Positions 27,229-38,168 of a DNA stretch of 64,000 nt are shown piece after piece. A model generated the notes under the pieces. The model made no database searches. It saw only the letters and a program-made list of their open reading frames with translations, and had not been told where the DNA came from. The stretch comes from Pseudomonas sputi. Its GTDB lineage: Bacteria > Pseudomonadota > Gammaproteobacteria > Pseudomonadales > Pseudomonadaceae. Numbering within the stretch: the stretch's first letter is position 1; every line of letters begins with the position of its first letter. The position numbers and the translations under genes were made by a program. The stretch is taken from the NCBI RefSeq assembly GCF_021603585.1, contig NZ_BQHI01000006.1:186001-250000 (forward strand). The letters run 5' to 3'.

Positions 27229-28656
27229 TTAGAGGCGGAAGCCCTGGTAGTTTTCGGTCCACTGTTGCTGCGCGGCGAGGGCGGTTTTCAGTCGGCCGAT
27301 CTGCTCGCGCACCTGTTGCGGCGCGGTGCCGCCCCAACCGCTGCGGGCAGCGATGGCGGCTTCCAGGGTCAGGCTGTCTCGCACGTCTGCCGTCAGGCGC
27401 GGGTCGATTTCGGCCAGCAGCGCCGGCGAGGCTTCCCACAGTTCGATGCCGTGTTTCTCGCAGGCCTGCACCAGCGCACCGGTGATTTCGTGGGCTTCCT
27501 TGAACGGCACGCCGCGCACCGCCAGCCAGTCGGCGACCTCGGTGGCGAGGGTGAAACCCAGTGGCGCCTGACGCCGCAGTTCCTCGACGTTGACGGACAT
27601 GGTCGCGACCATTCCGGCCATCGCCGGCAGCACCAGCAGCAGGGTGTCGACGCTGTCGAGCACGCCGTTTTTGTCTTCGCTCAGGTCGCGGTTGTACGAC
27701 AGCGGCAGGGATTTGAGCGTCGACAGCAGGCCAGTCAGGTTGCCGATCAGACGGCCAGCCTTGCCCCTGGCCAGTTCGGCGATGTCGGGGTTTTTCTTCT
27801 GCGGCATGATCGAACTGCCGGTGGCGTAGGCGTCGTCCAGATCGACCCAGCGGAACTGGCGCGACGACCACAGGCAGAACTCTTCGGCCAGACGCGAGAT
27901 GTTGATCCCGAGCATGCTGGCGATGAACAGGAATTCGGCGACGTGGTCGCGGCTGGCCACGGCGTCGATGGAGTTTTCGCAGACCCCGGCGTAGCCCATC
28001 TCTTTGGCCGACTGCTGCGGCTGGCGAGCAATGGCGGAACCGGCCATGGCTGCGGCACCGAGGGGCGACAGCGAAGTGCGCGCGTCCCAGTCCACCAGGC
28101 GTTGCACGTCACGCAGCATCGATTGCGCGTGGGCCAGCAGGTGGTGGGCGAACACGATCGGTTGCGCTTGCTGCAAGTGGGTGAAGCCCGGGCAGATGCT
28201 CTCGACATGCTGCTCGGCCTGATCCACCAGCGCCGTTTGCAGGGCCAGCACTTCCACGGCCAACGTGCGAACGTGATCACGCAGGAACAGGCGCAGGTCG
28301 TTGGCGGTCTGGTCGTTGCGCGAACGGCCGGCGCGCAGCTTGCCGCCCAGAGCGCCGAGGCGTTCGGTCAGCAGGCGCTCGATAAAGGTGTGAACGTCTT
28401 CGTCGTCCAGGGTCGGGGCGATGCGCCCGGCGGCGAAATCGGCACCGATGCCGTCCAGGGCTTCGATCATCGTGCGGGTTTCCTGCTCGTCGAGCAGGCC
28501 GGCACGTTGCAGTTCCCCGGCGTGGGCCTTGGAGCCGGCCAGATCGTACGGCGTCAGGCGGAAATAGCGCTTGGGGCAACGGGACAGGGCCGCCAGGGCT
28601 GCGGACGGGCCGCTTTTGAAACGGGCACCCCATAGACGGTCGGTGGTTTGAGACAT
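27229..28656 (-). CDS. Argininosuccinate-lyase-like C-N lyase (ArgH paralogue)
   Basis: A 475-residue member of the aspartase/fumarase superfamily. The ATG at 28656 (MSQTTDRLWGARF) follows GAGGAAA. The signature loop GSSIMPQKKNPD with the catalytic serine is intact, as are AGRSRNDQT and FTHLQQAQP, which hold fumarate-side residues in ArgH. Such enzymes release fumarate from N-(1,2-dicarboxyethyl) compounds: argininosuccinate, or EDDS in the related EDDS lyase. Its position heading an ABC-importer operon, not arginine biosynthesis genes, argues for a catabolic substrate. A divergent LysR gene lies 308 bases upstream. Confidence 0.85.
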   Translation of the reverse strand: MSQTTDRLWGARFKSGPSAALAALSRCPKRYFRLTPYDLAGSKAHAGELQRAGLLDEQETRTMIEALDGIGADFAAGRIAPTLDDEDVHTFIERLLTERLGALGGKLRAGRSRNDQTANDLRLFLRDHVRTLAVEVLALQTALVDQAEQHVESICPGFTHLQQAQPIVFAHHLLAHAQSMLRDVQRLVDWDARTSLSPLGAAAMAGSAIARQPQQSAKEMGYAGVCENSIDAVASRDHVAEFLFIASMLGINISRLAEEFCLWSSRQFRWVDLDDAYATGSSIMPQKKNPDIAELARGKAGRLIGNLTGLLSTLKSLPLSYNRDLSEDKNGVLDSVDTLLLVLPAMAGMVATMSVNVEELRRQAPLGFTLATEVADWLAVRGVPFKEAHEITGALVQACEKHGIELWEASPALLAEIDPRLTADVRDSLTLEAAIAARSGWGGTAPQQVREQIGRLKTALAAQQQWTENYQGFRL

Positions 28657-28964
28657 TTGTTGTTTTCCTCGTCGGTAACGCGAACTGAAATCGGTGTGCA
28701 TGGCCCTGAAAATCGCGCTGGCTATTTAGCGAACAGCAGCAGACAGAATCAGGCCAAAGCAGTTTTCAAGAGGGCAGTTGCAAAGAGACAAGAGCTGATC
28801 GAAGTGTCAGCTTTTAATGTTTGGCGATCAGTGAGTTGGCACTGATGTTCGAGATTTTTTGGCGGTTGCCAAGGCCTGTTTTCTGTGGTCATTATTATTA
28901 GTCGGCGATGTTTTTGTTGTTGGACACAGATTGTTGAACATTGCGCCAGAGGTAAATCAGCATT
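28657..28964. promoter_or_regulatory. Divergent promoter region between the argH-like gene and lysR, with operator-like dyads
   Basis: A 308-base AT-rich gap. ATCAGTG-N6-CACTGAT (28827-28846) is a perfect 20-bp interrupted palindrome. TTGGC-GGTT-GCCAA (28859-28872) is a second dyad, and TTGGCGATCA / TTGGCACTGA are near-direct repeats at 28821 and 28836. LysR regulators bind such sites between divergent genes. No coding sequence is supported here. Confidence 0.6.
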
Positions 28965-29930
28965 ATGGAAACCCCACTTTCCAATTCCGGAAACCCACCG
29001 GTCAAAACCGCTCACCGGGCACCTTTGGCCCTCAGCGGACTGGACTTCAAACTGCTCAAGGTGTTCAAGGCGGTGGTCGAGGCCGGTGGCTTCAGCGCGG
29101 CGCAAAACGAGCTGAACGTGGGCCTGGCCGCCATCAGCAAACAGATTTCAGACCTGGAAATCCGCATCGGCATGCGCCTGTGTACCCGGGGGCGCGAAGG
29201 GTTTCACCTGACCGAAGAAGGGCGTCTGGTGTATCAGGCGTCGATTGATCTGTTTGCCTCGGTCGACAACTTTCGTGATCGGCTTAGTTCGGCACAGAAT
29301 GAACTTATCGGCGATCTCGGAGTGGGGGTGATCGATAACACCATCAGTGATGATAATTCCCCGTTAGTTGCTGCGCTTAGAGCGATAAATGAACACTCGC
29401 CGAAAGTAAGGTTTCAACTTCAGGCGACCCAGTTGGATGAGGTGGAAAGAGGCGTGGTCGAGGGGCGCTTAGTTGCTGGAATAGTGCCGGTATATCAAAA
29501 GCGCGAAGAGTTCGATTATTACCCGCTCTATGAAGAACGCTCGCAGGCCTACTGCGCCGTCGGCCACCCGTTGTTCGAGATGCCGGCGGAGCAGATGGGC
29601 GGCAACGTGCTGCAGGATTACGAGTGCATCAACCACCGCTACGCGATCCATCGCGACAAGCTCAACTTCGCCCGCTACGACAGTTTTTCCGCCTCGGCGA
29701 CCCAGGTCGAAGCGGTGGCATTGTTGATCAAGACCGGGCGTTTCGTGGGCTTTCTGCCGCAGCATTACGCCGCCACACTGGTGGCCGCCGGGCAGTTTCG
29801 CGCGGTGTGCCCGGAGCTGATCCACTTCGTCACGCCGTTCAATCTGATCCTGCGCCACAACACCGTGCGCAGTCCGTTGGTCAAGGCGTTTGCCCAGGCG
29901 CTGGGGGTTGATCTCAAGGCGATGGCGTGA
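28965..29930 (+). CDS. LysR-family transcriptional regulator
   Basis: A 321-residue regulator with an unusual proline-rich 20-residue lead. The winged helix follows at about residues 24-85: LKVFKAVVEAGGFSAAQ, then LNVGLAAISKQISDLE. The C-terminal substrate-binding domain is of normal length. It is transcribed divergently from the argH-like/ABC/NodB operon and is its likely regulator, responding to the imported compound or a breakdown product. The 3' end overlaps the convergent GNAT gene by 17 bases. Confidence 0.9.
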   Translation: METPLSNSGNPPVKTAHRAPLALSGLDFKLLKVFKAVVEAGGFSAAQNELNVGLAAISKQISDLEIRIGMRLCTRGREGFHLTEEGRLVYQASIDLFASVDNFRDRLSSAQNELIGDLGVGVIDNTISDDNSPLVAALRAINEHSPKVRFQLQATQLDEVERGVVEGRLVAGIVPVYQKREEFDYYPLYEERSQAYCAVGHPLFEMPAEQMGGNVLQDYECINHRYAIHRDKLNFARYDSFSASATQVEAVALLIKTGRFVGFLPQHYAATLVAAGQFRAVCPELIHFVTPFNLILRHNTVRSPLVKAFAQALGVDLKAMA

Positions 29931-30441
29931 GCATCAGGCGCATGGCGCAACGTCGCTTGGCGGGCAATCCGTGAGCGATTTCATCGCGCAATACTTGGTT
30001 CAGACGCGCATCGGTGTCCTTGGCGTTCAATCGCGCAAAACCCATGCGTTGATAGAACGGCGCATTCCACGGCAGATCGCGAAAGGTCGTCAGCGTCACT
30101 GCGCGAAGTTGCCAAAGACGCGCCTGTTCAATCGCCGCCAACAGTAACTTGCGACCGACGCCACGGCCCTGAAAGTGTTGGCTGACGGACAGTTCCTCAA
30201 TGTGCAACTGATGGTCGACCGTCACCGCCCTTAAAAAACCTGCAAGTTGCCCGTCGTTGTTTTGCGCCACCCACAGTTCGCCCCGTTCAATGGCCGGTAA
30301 ATGCGCCGTGGCCTGCGGCACGGCGGCATCCGCCAGCCAGGCCAGTGAAGGGTCGAGGCGAAACAGCGCGGCGGCCGAACGCTCGATGGCGGGGAGGGCA
30401 TCGGCGTCGGCCGTCTCTGCGGCGCGTATGCGTATCGTCAT
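29914..30441 (-). CDS. GNAT-family N-acetyltransferase
   Basis: A 175-residue acetyltransferase. The acetyl-CoA binding motif A reads FQGRGVGRKLLLAAIEQA and is preceded by a beta strand IEELSVSQH, both standard for GNAT enzymes. The C-terminal APFYQRMGFARL is the usual motif B. The substrate is not evident. It converges with the LysR gene and lies 53 bases beyond the 3' end of the arn operon on the same strand, separated by a REP-like fragment (GCCGAAGGCTGCGATCTTTCG). Confidence 0.85.
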   Translation of the reverse strand: MTIRIRAAETADADALPAIERSAAALFRLDPSLAWLADAAVPQATAHLPAIERGELWVAQNNDGQLAGFLRAVTVDHQLHIEELSVSQHFQGRGVGRKLLLAAIEQARLWQLRAVTLTTFRDLPWNAPFYQRMGFARLNAKDTDARLNQVLRDEIAHGLPAKRRCAMRLMLTPSP

Positions 30442-30494
30442 GGTCGCTCGCTATCGGAAAGGTCGCCGAAGGCTGCGATCTTTCGCCAGCGATT

Positions 30495-31874
30495 TCAAGC
30501 CACGTCAGAGGCGTGTGGCCATTGCTGCAACGGAATCGGCAAGGTACGCGATTCGCCACGGCCCATCGGGAAGTAATGGAAACCCTTACGGGCCAGGCGT
30601 TCAGCGTCGTACAGGTTGCGACCGTCGAAGATCACCGGGGCCTTGAGGCGTTGCTGGATCAGGTCGAAGTCCGGCGCCTTGAACTGCTGCCATTCGGTGC
30701 AGATGATCAGTGCATCGGAACCGGCGAGCACCGATTCCGGGGTGCCCATCAGCATCAGTTTTGTTTCGTCCGGGTACAAATGCTGGGTTTCCTGCATGGC
30801 TTCCGGGTCGAACGCCCGTACATTGGCGCCGGCGGCCCACAACGACTCGAGCAGGACACGGCTCGGCGCGTCGCGCATGTCGTCAGTGTTCGGTTTGAAG
30901 GCCAGTCCCCAGACGGCGAAGGTCTTGCCGCGCAACTCGCCCTTGTAGAACGCGTTGATCCGTTCGAACAGCTTGTGTTTCTGCCGCTGGTTGATCGCTT
31001 CCACCGCTTGCAGCAGATCGCTGGAGCAGTGCGCTTCTTCGGCGCTGTGGATCAGCGCGCGCATGTCTTTGGGGAAGCACGAACCGCCGTAACCGCAACC
31101 GGGGTAGATGAAGTGGTAGCCGATGCGGCTGTCGGCGCCGATGCCCTGGCGCACCGATTCGATGTCCGCGCCCAGGTGTTCGGCCAGCTCGGCGATCTGG
31201 TTGATGAAGCTGATCTTGGTCGCCAGCATGCAGTTGGCGGCGTACTTGGTCAGCTCCGCGCTGCGAAGGTCCATGAACATGATTCGATCGTGGTTGCGGT
31301 TGAACGGCGAGTACAGGTCGCGCATCACGTCGCGCACTTCTTCGCGTTCGCAACCGATGACGATCCGGTCCGGCCGGCGGCAATCGGCGACCGCCGAACC
31401 TTCCTTGAGAAATTCCGGGTTGGAGACGATATCGAACTGCAACAGGCGCCCGGCCTTGACCAGGGCTTTGTCCAGGTGCGTGCGCAAGGTGTCGCCGGTG
31501 CCCACGGGTACGGTGGATTTTTCCACCAGAATCAGTGGCTGTTCACGGTGCCGGGCCACCGCGTCACCCACCGACAGCACGTAACGCAGGTCCGCCGAGC
31601 CGTCTTCTTTGGACGGGGTGCCAACGGCAATGAACGCGACCTTGCCATGCTGCACCGCGAGTTTTTCGTCGCAGGTGAATTGCAGGCGTCCGGCGTCCAG
31701 GCCTTCGCGGACCAGAGTGGCCAGCCCCGGCTCGAAGATGCTGACGTGACCCTGGCGCAGCAGTTCGACTTTTTTCTCGTCGATGTCCATGCACACCACG
31801 TCATGGCCGACTTCGGCCAGCACGGCGGCCTGCACCAGGCCGACATAACCGCTACCAAACACTGTGATTTTCAT
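30495..31874 (-). CDS. ugd: UDP-glucose 6-dehydrogenase
   Basis: A 459-residue enzyme making UDP-glucuronate, the precursor of L-Ara4N. The NAD-binding motif GSGYVGLV is at residues 7-14 and the catalytic cysteine lies in [12 protein letters not shown]. The C-terminal domain contains [16 protein letters not shown]. It begins with a 4-base ATGA overlap with arnF, so it is the last gene of the arn operon and feeds the ArnA decarboxylase encoded upstream. Confidence 0.93.
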   Translation of the reverse strand: MKITVFGSGYVGLVQAAVLAEVGHDVVCMDIDEKKVELLRQGHVSIFEPGLATLVREGLDAGRLQFTCDEKLAVQHGKVAFIAVGTPSKEDGSADLRYVLSVGDAVARHREQPLILVEKSTVPVGTGDTLRTHLDKALVKAGRLLQFDIVSNPEFLKEGSAVADCRRPDRIVIGCEREEVRDVMRDLYSPFNRNHDRIMFMDLRSAELTKYAANCMLATKISFINQIAELAEHLGADIESVRQGIGADSRIGYHFIYPGCGYGGSCFPKDMRALIHSAEEAHCSSDLLQAVEAINQRQKHKLFERINAFYKGELRGKTFAVWGLAFKPNTDDMRDAPSRVLLESLWAAGANVRAFDPEAMQETQHLYPDETKLMLMGTPESVLAGSDALIICTEWQQFKAPDFDLIQQRLKAPVIFDGRNLYDAERLARKGFHYFPMGRGESRTLPIPLQQWPHASDVA

Positions 31875-32275
31875 GGCGAACTCCTCAACTCGGGCGCACG
31901 GGCCGGACGGGTGTTGATGGTGATGACCCCGAGCATGACCAGCGCCACGCCCAGTGATTTAGAGAAACTGAAGGATTCGTTGAACAGCGGCAGGCTGGCC
32001 GCCAGCACGTACACCAGCGCATAGCTGATGCTCAGCAGCGAATAGGCCCGGCCCAGCGGCAGATCGCGCAGGACGGCGAGCCAGCAGAGCATTGACAGGG
32101 CGTAGGCGAAGATCGCCGCCAGCACCACGGCCAGCGCGCCTGAATCGACGCTGGGCATGGCCAGCCACTGATCCGGGCGAGGCAGGCGCGTCATGCTCCA
32201 GCGCATGCTCAGTTGCGCCACGCTGACCAGCAGCACGCTGGCCAGGGCGAAGAAGATTCCACGACGCGAGTTCAT
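31871..32275 (-). CDS. arnF: ArnF, undecaprenyl-phosphate-L-Ara4N flippase subunit
   Basis: A 134-residue SMR-like membrane protein with four hydrophobic segments. The ATG at 32275 ([14 protein letters not shown]) overlaps the arnE stop by 4 bases, the same coupling as its neighbours; the longer frame upstream lies inside arnE. ArnE and ArnF together move the lipid-linked aminosugar to the periplasmic side. Confidence 0.88.
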   Translation of the reverse strand: MNSRRGIFFALASVLLVSVAQLSMRWSMTRLPRPDQWLAMPSVDSGALAVVLAAIFAYALSMLCWLAVLRDLPLGRAYSLLSISYALVYVLAASLPLFNESFSFSKSLGVALVMLGVITINTRPARAPELRSSP

Positions 32276-32616
32276 GACTGTTGCCCCAACAGCGCCACGC
32301 CACCGATCACCAGCAACACACCGAACCAGTGCTGAACGTCGACGGGCTCCCTGAATACGAAGCGAGCGATCAGGGTGATGATCACGAAATTGAGGCTGAG
32401 CATCGGATAGGCGATGCTGACCGGCAGGCGCTGCAACACCAGCAGCCACACCAGCAGGCCCGAGCCGAGGGCGAGCAGGGCCAGCCACAGCCACGGCGAA
32501 CGCACTTTGCGCGACCACGACAGGCTCGCGCCGCGCCAGCGCTCGACGGCGAATTTCTGCGCGACCTGGCCCAGGCAGGTCAACAGGCAGGCGAGCAATA
32601 GCAGCCACAGGCTCAT
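32272..32616 (-). CDS. arnE: ArnE, undecaprenyl-phosphate-L-Ara4N flippase subunit
   Basis: A 114-residue EamA/SMR-like protein with four hydrophobic segments, including [16 protein letters not shown] and the closing [21 protein letters not shown] precedes its ATG, which overlaps the arnT stop by 4 bases. It pairs with ArnF as the L-Ara4N-lipid flippase. Confidence 0.88.
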   Translation of the reverse strand: MSLWLLLLACLLTCLGQVAQKFAVERWRGASLSWSRKVRSPWLWLALLALGSGLLVWLLVLQRLPVSIAYPMLSLNFVIITLIARFVFREPVDVQHWFGVLLVIGGVALLGQQS

Positions 32617-34262
32617 GACGCCTCCTGCGGAAGAATCATGATCACCAGATTGCCTTGCTCATAACGAACGCCGTCCTTGGGCAGTCTGTCGAGTTCGTCC
32701 AGTTCGTCTTGCCCCTTGATCCGCATCACCACGCCGACCGAACCGGTCTTGCGGGCTTCGCGCATCCACTGTTGCACCTGATCGGGATCGACCCGTTGTC
32801 GAATGCCGTCAGGATAGGCAAGCCCATATTTCAATTCGCCTATCGTGTTGTACATCGCCACTTGGGGGCGTTTGACCCGCCAGGACAGGGCCGACGCGGC
32901 CCCCAGGTCGTTGCTCAAGAGGTGCGTGGTGCTCCCCAGTTCCGCTTGATGGGCGAGGACGAACTGATCGGGCATCTTGTTGGCGACCACCGATTTGGGC
33001 ATTGCCGCCGGCAGCAAGGCGATCAGTAGCAGGCTGCCCACCGCCGGCGCCGCCCAGCACTGCAACGGGCGGAAGGCTTGCAGCAGGTTGCTGATGATCC
33101 AGCCGGTCAGGGCGATGAATACCAGCACCAGACTGTGCAATTCGTGGTCGTACAGCGGACGCTTGAGCTGCACGTAGACCAGACCGACCAGCGTGACGAT
33201 GCCCAGCAACAGATTCAGCAGGCCATTGAGGCCCAGCGCCCGGCCTTGCTCCAGACGCAAGCGATCAGCCAGCGCGTGGCCCATCAGCAACGCCAGCGGC
33301 AGCAGGCACGGCAGGATGTAGGTCGGCAGCTTGCCGTTGCTCAGGCTGAAAAACAGCAGCGGCATCAGCAGCCACAGCCCGAGAAACGCGATGGCGGTTT
33401 CGCGGCGGGTTTGCCACGCCTGCTTCAATGCCATCGGCAACATCCCGACCCACGGCAGACTGAACGCCACCAGCAGCGGCAGATAGAACCACCACGGCGC
33501 GTCATGCTGGGCATCGTCGCCGGCAAACCGGCGGATGTGTTCGTGCCAGAAGAAGAACCGCCAGTAATCCGGTTCCTGACCGTGCACCGCCAGCACCCAT
33601 GGAAGGCTGACGATGATCGCCACGGCGATGGCCACTGGGCCGTACAGCAGCAATTCCTTCCAGCGTTTCTGCCAGAGCATCCACGGCAACGCGATCAGCA
33701 CCGGCAACAACCAGGCGAGAAAACCCTTGGTCATGAGGCCCATGCCGCACGCCAGGCCCAACACCGCCCAGCCGGCCAGGCGTTGGCCGTTGGCGCGGCT
33801 GTCGAGGGCGAACCACAGCGCCACCAGACTCAGGTTGACCCAAAAGGTGAATTGCGGATCGAGGTTGGCGTAACCGGCCTGGCCGGCGACGATGACGAAA
33901 CTCATGTAGAGCAGGGCGCAGACGAAGCTTTTGCGCGGCTCGTTCCACAAACGTCGGGCGATGAGGAAGCACAGCAGCACGCTCAACCCGGTGCTCAGGG
34001 CCGAGGCAAACCGCACGCCGAACAGGTTCTGGCCGAACACGGCCTGGCCGAGGGCGATCATCCAGTAACCGGCCGCCGGTTTTTCGAAGTAACGCAGGTT
34101 CATGAAATGCGGCGACACCCAGTTGCCGCTCAGCAGCATCTCCTGGCTGATCTGCGCATAACGGGTTTCATCGGGAATCCACAAACCATGGCTGCCCAGC
34201 GGCAGCAGATAAGCCAGCAGAAAAATCCCCAGCAACAGCGGCAATGCCCAGCGCTTGCTCAT
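32613..34262 (-). CDS. arnT: ArnT, lipid A L-Ara4N transferase
   Basis: A 549-residue GT-C glycosyltransferase with about twelve membrane segments and a C-terminal periplasmic domain. The acidic catalytic motif [15 protein letters not shown] lies in the first periplasmic loop. The protein moves L-Ara4N from undecaprenyl phosphate onto lipid A phosphates in the periplasm, which lowers the surface charge and gives resistance to polymyxin and cationic peptides. It is coupled by 4-base overlaps to arnD and arnE. Confidence 0.93.
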   Translation of the reverse strand: MSKRWALPLLLGIFLLAYLLPLGSHGLWIPDETRYAQISQEMLLSGNWVSPHFMNLRYFEKPAAGYWMIALGQAVFGQNLFGVRFASALSTGLSVLLCFLIARRLWNEPRKSFVCALLYMSFVIVAGQAGYANLDPQFTFWVNLSLVALWFALDSRANGQRLAGWAVLGLACGMGLMTKGFLAWLLPVLIALPWMLWQKRWKELLLYGPVAIAVAIIVSLPWVLAVHGQEPDYWRFFFWHEHIRRFAGDDAQHDAPWWFYLPLLVAFSLPWVGMLPMALKQAWQTRRETAIAFLGLWLLMPLLFFSLSNGKLPTYILPCLLPLALLMGHALADRLRLEQGRALGLNGLLNLLLGIVTLVGLVYVQLKRPLYDHELHSLVLVFIALTGWIISNLLQAFRPLQCWAAPAVGSLLLIALLPAAMPKSVVANKMPDQFVLAHQAELGSTTHLLSNDLGAASALSWRVKRPQVAMYNTIGELKYGLAYPDGIRQRVDPDQVQQWMREARKTGSVGVVMRIKGQDELDELDRLPKDGVRYEQGNLVIMILPQEAS

Positions 34263-35143
34263 GCGCCTTGCACTCCCAGCCAGCCTTCGCGGCCTTCGAG
34301 GGCGCCGCGTTGCACACGGCCGACGGGCAAGGTGTTGAGAAATTCGGGCAGCAAATCGCCCAAGGGCTGAAAGTGGATATGTCGCTGACGCACATCGGCC
34401 AGCAGTCGACGAAAGTCTTCGGCCATCAGAATCCCTTCTACTTCGGCGTGAATGGTGTAGACGTTGAGGTTTTCAGGGCGGAACCGGTCGAGGATGAAGG
34501 CGTTGAAATCCTTCGCTGCCACGCTCGGCCCGACCACTTCATCGAAGGTCGGCAAGTCCACCGGAATCTGCGGCGCACCGACCGAGCCATCGGCCAGCAA
34601 CGGTCGGAACAGTCGCTGCCCACGGCAATCGCTGTTGTAGCGAAAGCCGAAGGCCTGTTTGGCTTCGATCACACGCTCGTCTGCGCGCCAACCGGCGGCG
34701 GCTGAACAGGTGACCTTTTCGCCCAGGATGTCGCCCAAGGTGTCGACGCCCTGACGGATCTGCTCGACCAGTTGCGCAGCGCTCCAGTGCCCGGCATTGG
34801 CCTGCCAACCGTGGTGATCCCAGGCGTGCAGGCCGACCTCGTGGCCGGCGGCCCGGGCCTGACGCATGAGGTGCCCGAGGTCGCGGCCGATCGGCTTGCC
34901 CGGCCACGCCGTTCCGGCCAGCAGGATGTCCCAGCCGTACAGGCCGGCGGCGTTGGAGCGCAGCATCTTCCAGAGGAACTGCGGACGGATCAGGCGCCAC
35001 AGGTGCCGGCCCATGTTGTCCGGGCCGACACTGAAAAAAAACGTCGCTTTGATCTGCGCTTCATCGAGAATTTCCAGCAAGCGCGGCACGCCTTCGCGGG
35101 TGCCACGAAAGGTGTCGACGTCGATGCGCAAACCGGCCTGCAT
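34259..35143 (-). CDS. arnD: ArnD, 4-deoxy-4-formamido-L-arabinose-phosphoundecaprenol deformylase
   Basis: A 294-residue NodB-type deacetylase beginning [15 protein letters not shown]. The ATG at 35143 is chosen because AAAGGGG lies 8 bases before it and it forms TGATG with the arnA stop; an ATG 6 bases earlier is too close to that site. Motifs RIDVDTF and LHAWDHH carry the metal ligands. It removes the formyl group after ArnC transfer, at the membrane. Confidence 0.9.
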   Translation of the reverse strand: MQAGLRIDVDTFRGTREGVPRLLEILDEAQIKATFFFSVGPDNMGRHLWRLIRPQFLWKMLRSNAAGLYGWDILLAGTAWPGKPIGRDLGHLMRQARAAGHEVGLHAWDHHGWQANAGHWSAAQLVEQIRQGVDTLGDILGEKVTCSAAAGWRADERVIEAKQAFGFRYNSDCRGQRLFRPLLADGSVGAPQIPVDLPTFDEVVGPSVAAKDFNAFILDRFRPENLNVYTIHAEVEGILMAEDFRRLLADVRQRHIHFQPLGDLLPEFLNTLPVGRVQRGALEGREGWLGVQGA

Positions 35144-37149
35144 CAACATGCCCCTTTATTGGAAGGCCTCTCGATTTCGAGCATCGCCTCGCGTAAGAAG
35201 AAATCCAGCGTGTTGCCGATGGTCTCGCGCATTTCCACGGTCGGCGTCCAGTCCAGCAGGCGCTTGGCATTGGCGATGCTCGGCTTGCGGTGCTCGACGT
35301 CCTGATAACCGGCACCGTAGAACGCCTTGCTTTCCACGTCGCGGAAACCGGCGAACGGCGGGAAGTTGCTGCGCAACGGGTGAGCCTCGAACTGGCGCAG
35401 CAGTTCTTCGCCCAACTGCCGAATGCTCGCTTCGTTGTCCGGGTTGCCGATGTTGATGATCTGGCCGTTGCAGACGTCGTTGTCGTTATCGATGATCCGC
35501 GCCAGTGCCTCGACACCGTCGGCAATGTCGGTGAAGCAGCGTTTCTGCTCGCCGCCGTCGAACAGACGAATCGGTGTGCCTTCCACCAGATTGAGGATCA
35601 ACTGGGTGATGGCGCGGGAGCTGCCGATACGCGCCGAATCGAGGCGATCCAGCCGTGGGCCCATCCAGTTGAAGGGACGGAACAGGGTGAAGTTCAGGCC
35701 CTTGGCGCCGTAGGCCCAGATCACCCGATCCAGCAGTTGCTTGGACACCGAATAGATCCAGCGCTGCTTGTTGATCGGGCCGACGATCAGGTTCGAGCGG
35801 TCTTCGTCGAAATGTTTGTCCTGGCACATGCCATAGACTTCCGAGGTCGACGGGAAGATCACGCGCTTGTTGTACTTGACGCAGTAGCGCACCAGTTTCA
35901 GGTTTTCTTCGAAGTCGAGCTCGAACACCCGCAGCGGGTTGCGCGTGTATTCGATCGGCGTGGCGATGGCCACCAACGGCAGCACCACGTCGCATTTCTT
36001 GATGTGGTACTCGATCCACTCCGAGTGAATGCTGATGTCGCCTTCGACGAAGTGGAAACGCGGGTGGCTGCGCAGACGGTCGATAGCATCGGAGCCGATG
36101 TCCAGGCCATAGACTTCGTAGCGCTCGTCACGCAGCAGGCGCTCGGACAAATGGTTGCCGATGAAACCGTTGACGCCGAGGATCAGCACCCGTGTACGAC
36201 GCGGGCCACGGCCGGATTCGGCACCGCGCAGCAGCGAACCGTCCACCAGACCCAGTTCACTGGCCAGTTGCGGGCCGCTGAGGTACAGGCCGTTGTCATT
36301 GCGCTGGCCGGCGTTGATCACCAGCGAGTCTTCACCGCAGGCGATGCGCAGCGGATCGACACTGATGACCCGGCCCGGCGCCTGGCCTTCGTTGCCCTTG
36401 ACCACGTCGGCGCTCCAGACGATCAGCTTGTGCTCGCCCACGGCGCAGAACGCGCCGGGGTAAGGTTGAGTGACGGCCCGCACCAGGTTGAACAGCTGCT
36501 CGGCGGGTTGGGACCAAACCAGTTTGCCGTCCGCCGGGGTACGGCGACCGAACACCGTGGCTTGGGATTCGTCCTGCGGGGTTTCCCGCAGTGTGCCGTG
36601 CAGCATCGCCGGCAGAGCATCGCGCAGCAGGTCGCTGGCAGCGATTCGCAGTTTGCCGTGCAGGCTCAGCGCGGTGTCGCTGCGTTCGATGGCCACGCGT
36701 TGCTGGGCGAGGATGGCGCCGGCGTCGGCGCGTTTGACCATGCGGTGCAGGGTGACACCGGTTTCGGTTTCGCCGTTGACCAGCACCCAGTTGGCCGGCG
36801 CGCGGCCACGGTAGCGCGGCAACAAGGAGCCGTGCAGGTTGAACGCGCCTTTTTTGGCCAGCGCCAGCAATGGCTCGCTCAGCAGGTTGCGATAGTAGAA
36901 CGAGAAGAGGTAATCCGGGTCGAGCTTGGCAATCCGCTCGATCCACAGCGGATGGTTGGCGTCTTCCGGTGCATGAACCGCGATGCCTTTGTTGGCGCAC
37001 AGTTGTGCAACCGAGGCGTAGAAGGTGTTCTCCTTGGGGTCATCGGCATGGGTAAACACCGCCGCAATGTCATAGCCACTGTCGAGCAGGGCTTGAATGC
37101 CGGCGCAGCCAATATCGTGGTAAGCGAAGACAACAGTTTTTGCGCTCAT
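35143..37149 (-). CDS. arnA: ArnA, bifunctional UDP-L-Ara4N formyltransferase / UDP-glucuronate decarboxylase
   Basis: A 668-residue fused enzyme. The N-terminal 300 residues are a formyltransferase with [16 protein letters not shown] and the catalytic aspartate region KRADAGAI. The C-terminal part is an SDR decarboxylase with [19 protein letters not shown] and the YxxxK in YSVSKQLLD. It supplies UDP-4-keto-pentose to ArnB and then formylates the aminosugar. Length is normal and both halves look intact. It overlaps arnC by 4 bases. Confidence 0.94.
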   Translation of the reverse strand: MSAKTVVFAYHDIGCAGIQALLDSGYDIAAVFTHADDPKENTFYASVAQLCANKGIAVHAPEDANHPLWIERIAKLDPDYLFSFYYRNLLSEPLLALAKKGAFNLHGSLLPRYRGRAPANWVLVNGETETGVTLHRMVKRADAGAILAQQRVAIERSDTALSLHGKLRIAASDLLRDALPAMLHGTLRETPQDESQATVFGRRTPADGKLVWSQPAEQLFNLVRAVTQPYPGAFCAVGEHKLIVWSADVVKGNEGQAPGRVISVDPLRIACGEDSLVINAGQRNDNGLYLSGPQLASELGLVDGSLLRGAESGRGPRRTRVLILGVNGFIGNHLSERLLRDERYEVYGLDIGSDAIDRLRSHPRFHFVEGDISIHSEWIEYHIKKCDVVLPLVAIATPIEYTRNPLRVFELDFEENLKLVRYCVKYNKRVIFPSTSEVYGMCQDKHFDEDRSNLIVGPINKQRWIYSVSKQLLDRVIWAYGAKGLNFTLFRPFNWMGPRLDRLDSARIGSSRAITQLILNLVEGTPIRLFDGGEQKRCFTDIADGVEALARIIDNDNDVCNGQIINIGNPDNEASIRQLGEELLRQFEAHPLRSNFPPFAGFRDVESKAFYGAGYQDVEHRKPSIANAKRLLDWTPTVEMRETIGNTLDFFLREAMLEIERPSNKGAC

Positions 37150-38168
37150 GAGAGAACCTGATCGGACGTGGAGTTGGAAGTGAGGCCGTCAACGGTGATG
37201 GCAGGGGCCGGCGTGGCGGGATGGCCGCGCAGGACTTTTTCAATGAAGAACCGCGGGCGGGCGCGCACATCGCTGTACATCCGGCCCAGGTATTCGCCGA
37301 GCAGGCCCATGCCGATGAACTGGCCGCCGGTGAACACGAACAGCACGGCGAACAGCACGAACAGGCCATCGCCGGCCCACCCGGCACCAAAGACCAGGCG
37401 CATGACGATCAGCGCCGCCGCGAACAGCACGCCGAGCCCGGCCATGGCGAAACCGACGATGCTCAGCAGGCGCAGGGGCGTGGTGGTCATGCAGGTGATC
37501 AAGTCGAACATCAGGTTGATCAGGCGCATCGGGCTGTATTTCGAATCGCCGTGTTCGCGCTCGGCGTGGGCCACGGTGATTTCCGTGGTGTGGCGGGCGA
37601 AGCTGTTGGCGAGGATCGGAATGAACGTGCTGCGTTCGCGGCAGGCGAGCATCGCGTCGATGATGGTGCGGCGGTAGGCGCGCAGCATGCAGCCGTAGTC
37701 GCTCATGGCGACGCCGGTGGAGCGCTGCACGGCGAGGTTGATCAGTTTCGAGGGGTAGCGGCGCAGCGCCGAATCCTGACGGTTGCCGCGCACGCTACCG
37801 ACCACGTCAAAGCCTTTTTCCGCCTCGGCGACCAGCCGGGGGATTTCCTCTGGCGGGTTCTGCAGGTCGGCGTCGAGGGTGATCACGACGTCGCCCTTGC
37901 ACTGTTCGAAACCGGCCATGATCGCCGCGTGTTGGCCGTAGTTGCGGTTGAGGATGACGGCCACAAACGGGCTGTCTTCGACTGACGCGGCGTCTTCGAG
38001 CAATTGCGCGGAGGTGTCGCGGCTGCCGTCGTCGACCAGCACGATTTCGTAGTCATGACGCAGTTGCTGGCAGGCGGCTTGGGTGCGGCGCAGCAGTTCC
38101 GGCAGGCTGTCTTCTTCGTTGTAGACCGGGATGACGATCGACACGCAATGAATCGGATAAGGTCTCAC
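37146..38168 (-). CDS. arnC: ArnC, undecaprenyl-phosphate 4-deoxy-4-formamido-L-arabinose transferase
   Basis: A 340-residue GT2 glycosyltransferase with two C-terminal membrane helices. The start is GTG at 38168 ([20 protein letters not shown]), overlapping the arnB stop as GTGA; other ArnC proteins begin in the same way (MKPYPI). Catalytic blocks include [11 protein letters not shown] and [12 protein letters not shown] longer frame running back into arnB is rejected. Confidence 0.92.
   Translation of the reverse strand: MRPYPIHCVSIVIPVYNEEDSLPELLRRTQAACQQLRHDYEIVLVDDGSRDTSAQLLEDAASVEDSPFVAVILNRNYGQHAAIMAGFEQCKGDVVITLDADLQNPPEEIPRLVAEAEKGFDVVGSVRGNRQDSALRRYPSKLINLAVQRSTGVAMSDYGCMLRAYRRTIIDAMLACRERSTFIPILANSFARHTTEITVAHAEREHGDSKYSPMRLINLMFDLITCMTTTPLRLLSIVGFAMAGLGVLFAAALIVMRLVFGAGWAGDGLFVLFAVLFVFTGGQFIGMGLLGEYLGRMYSDVRARPRFFIEKVLRGHPATPAPAITVDGLTSNSTSDQVLS

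Noticed and set aside
26245-28635. A 796-codon open frame on the plus strand
   Set aside because: Antisense to the permease and ArgH-like genes, low-complexity composition and no ribosome site.
35290-37161. A 623-codon plus-strand frame over arnA
   Set aside because: Antisense to arnA, whose two catalytic domains are intact.
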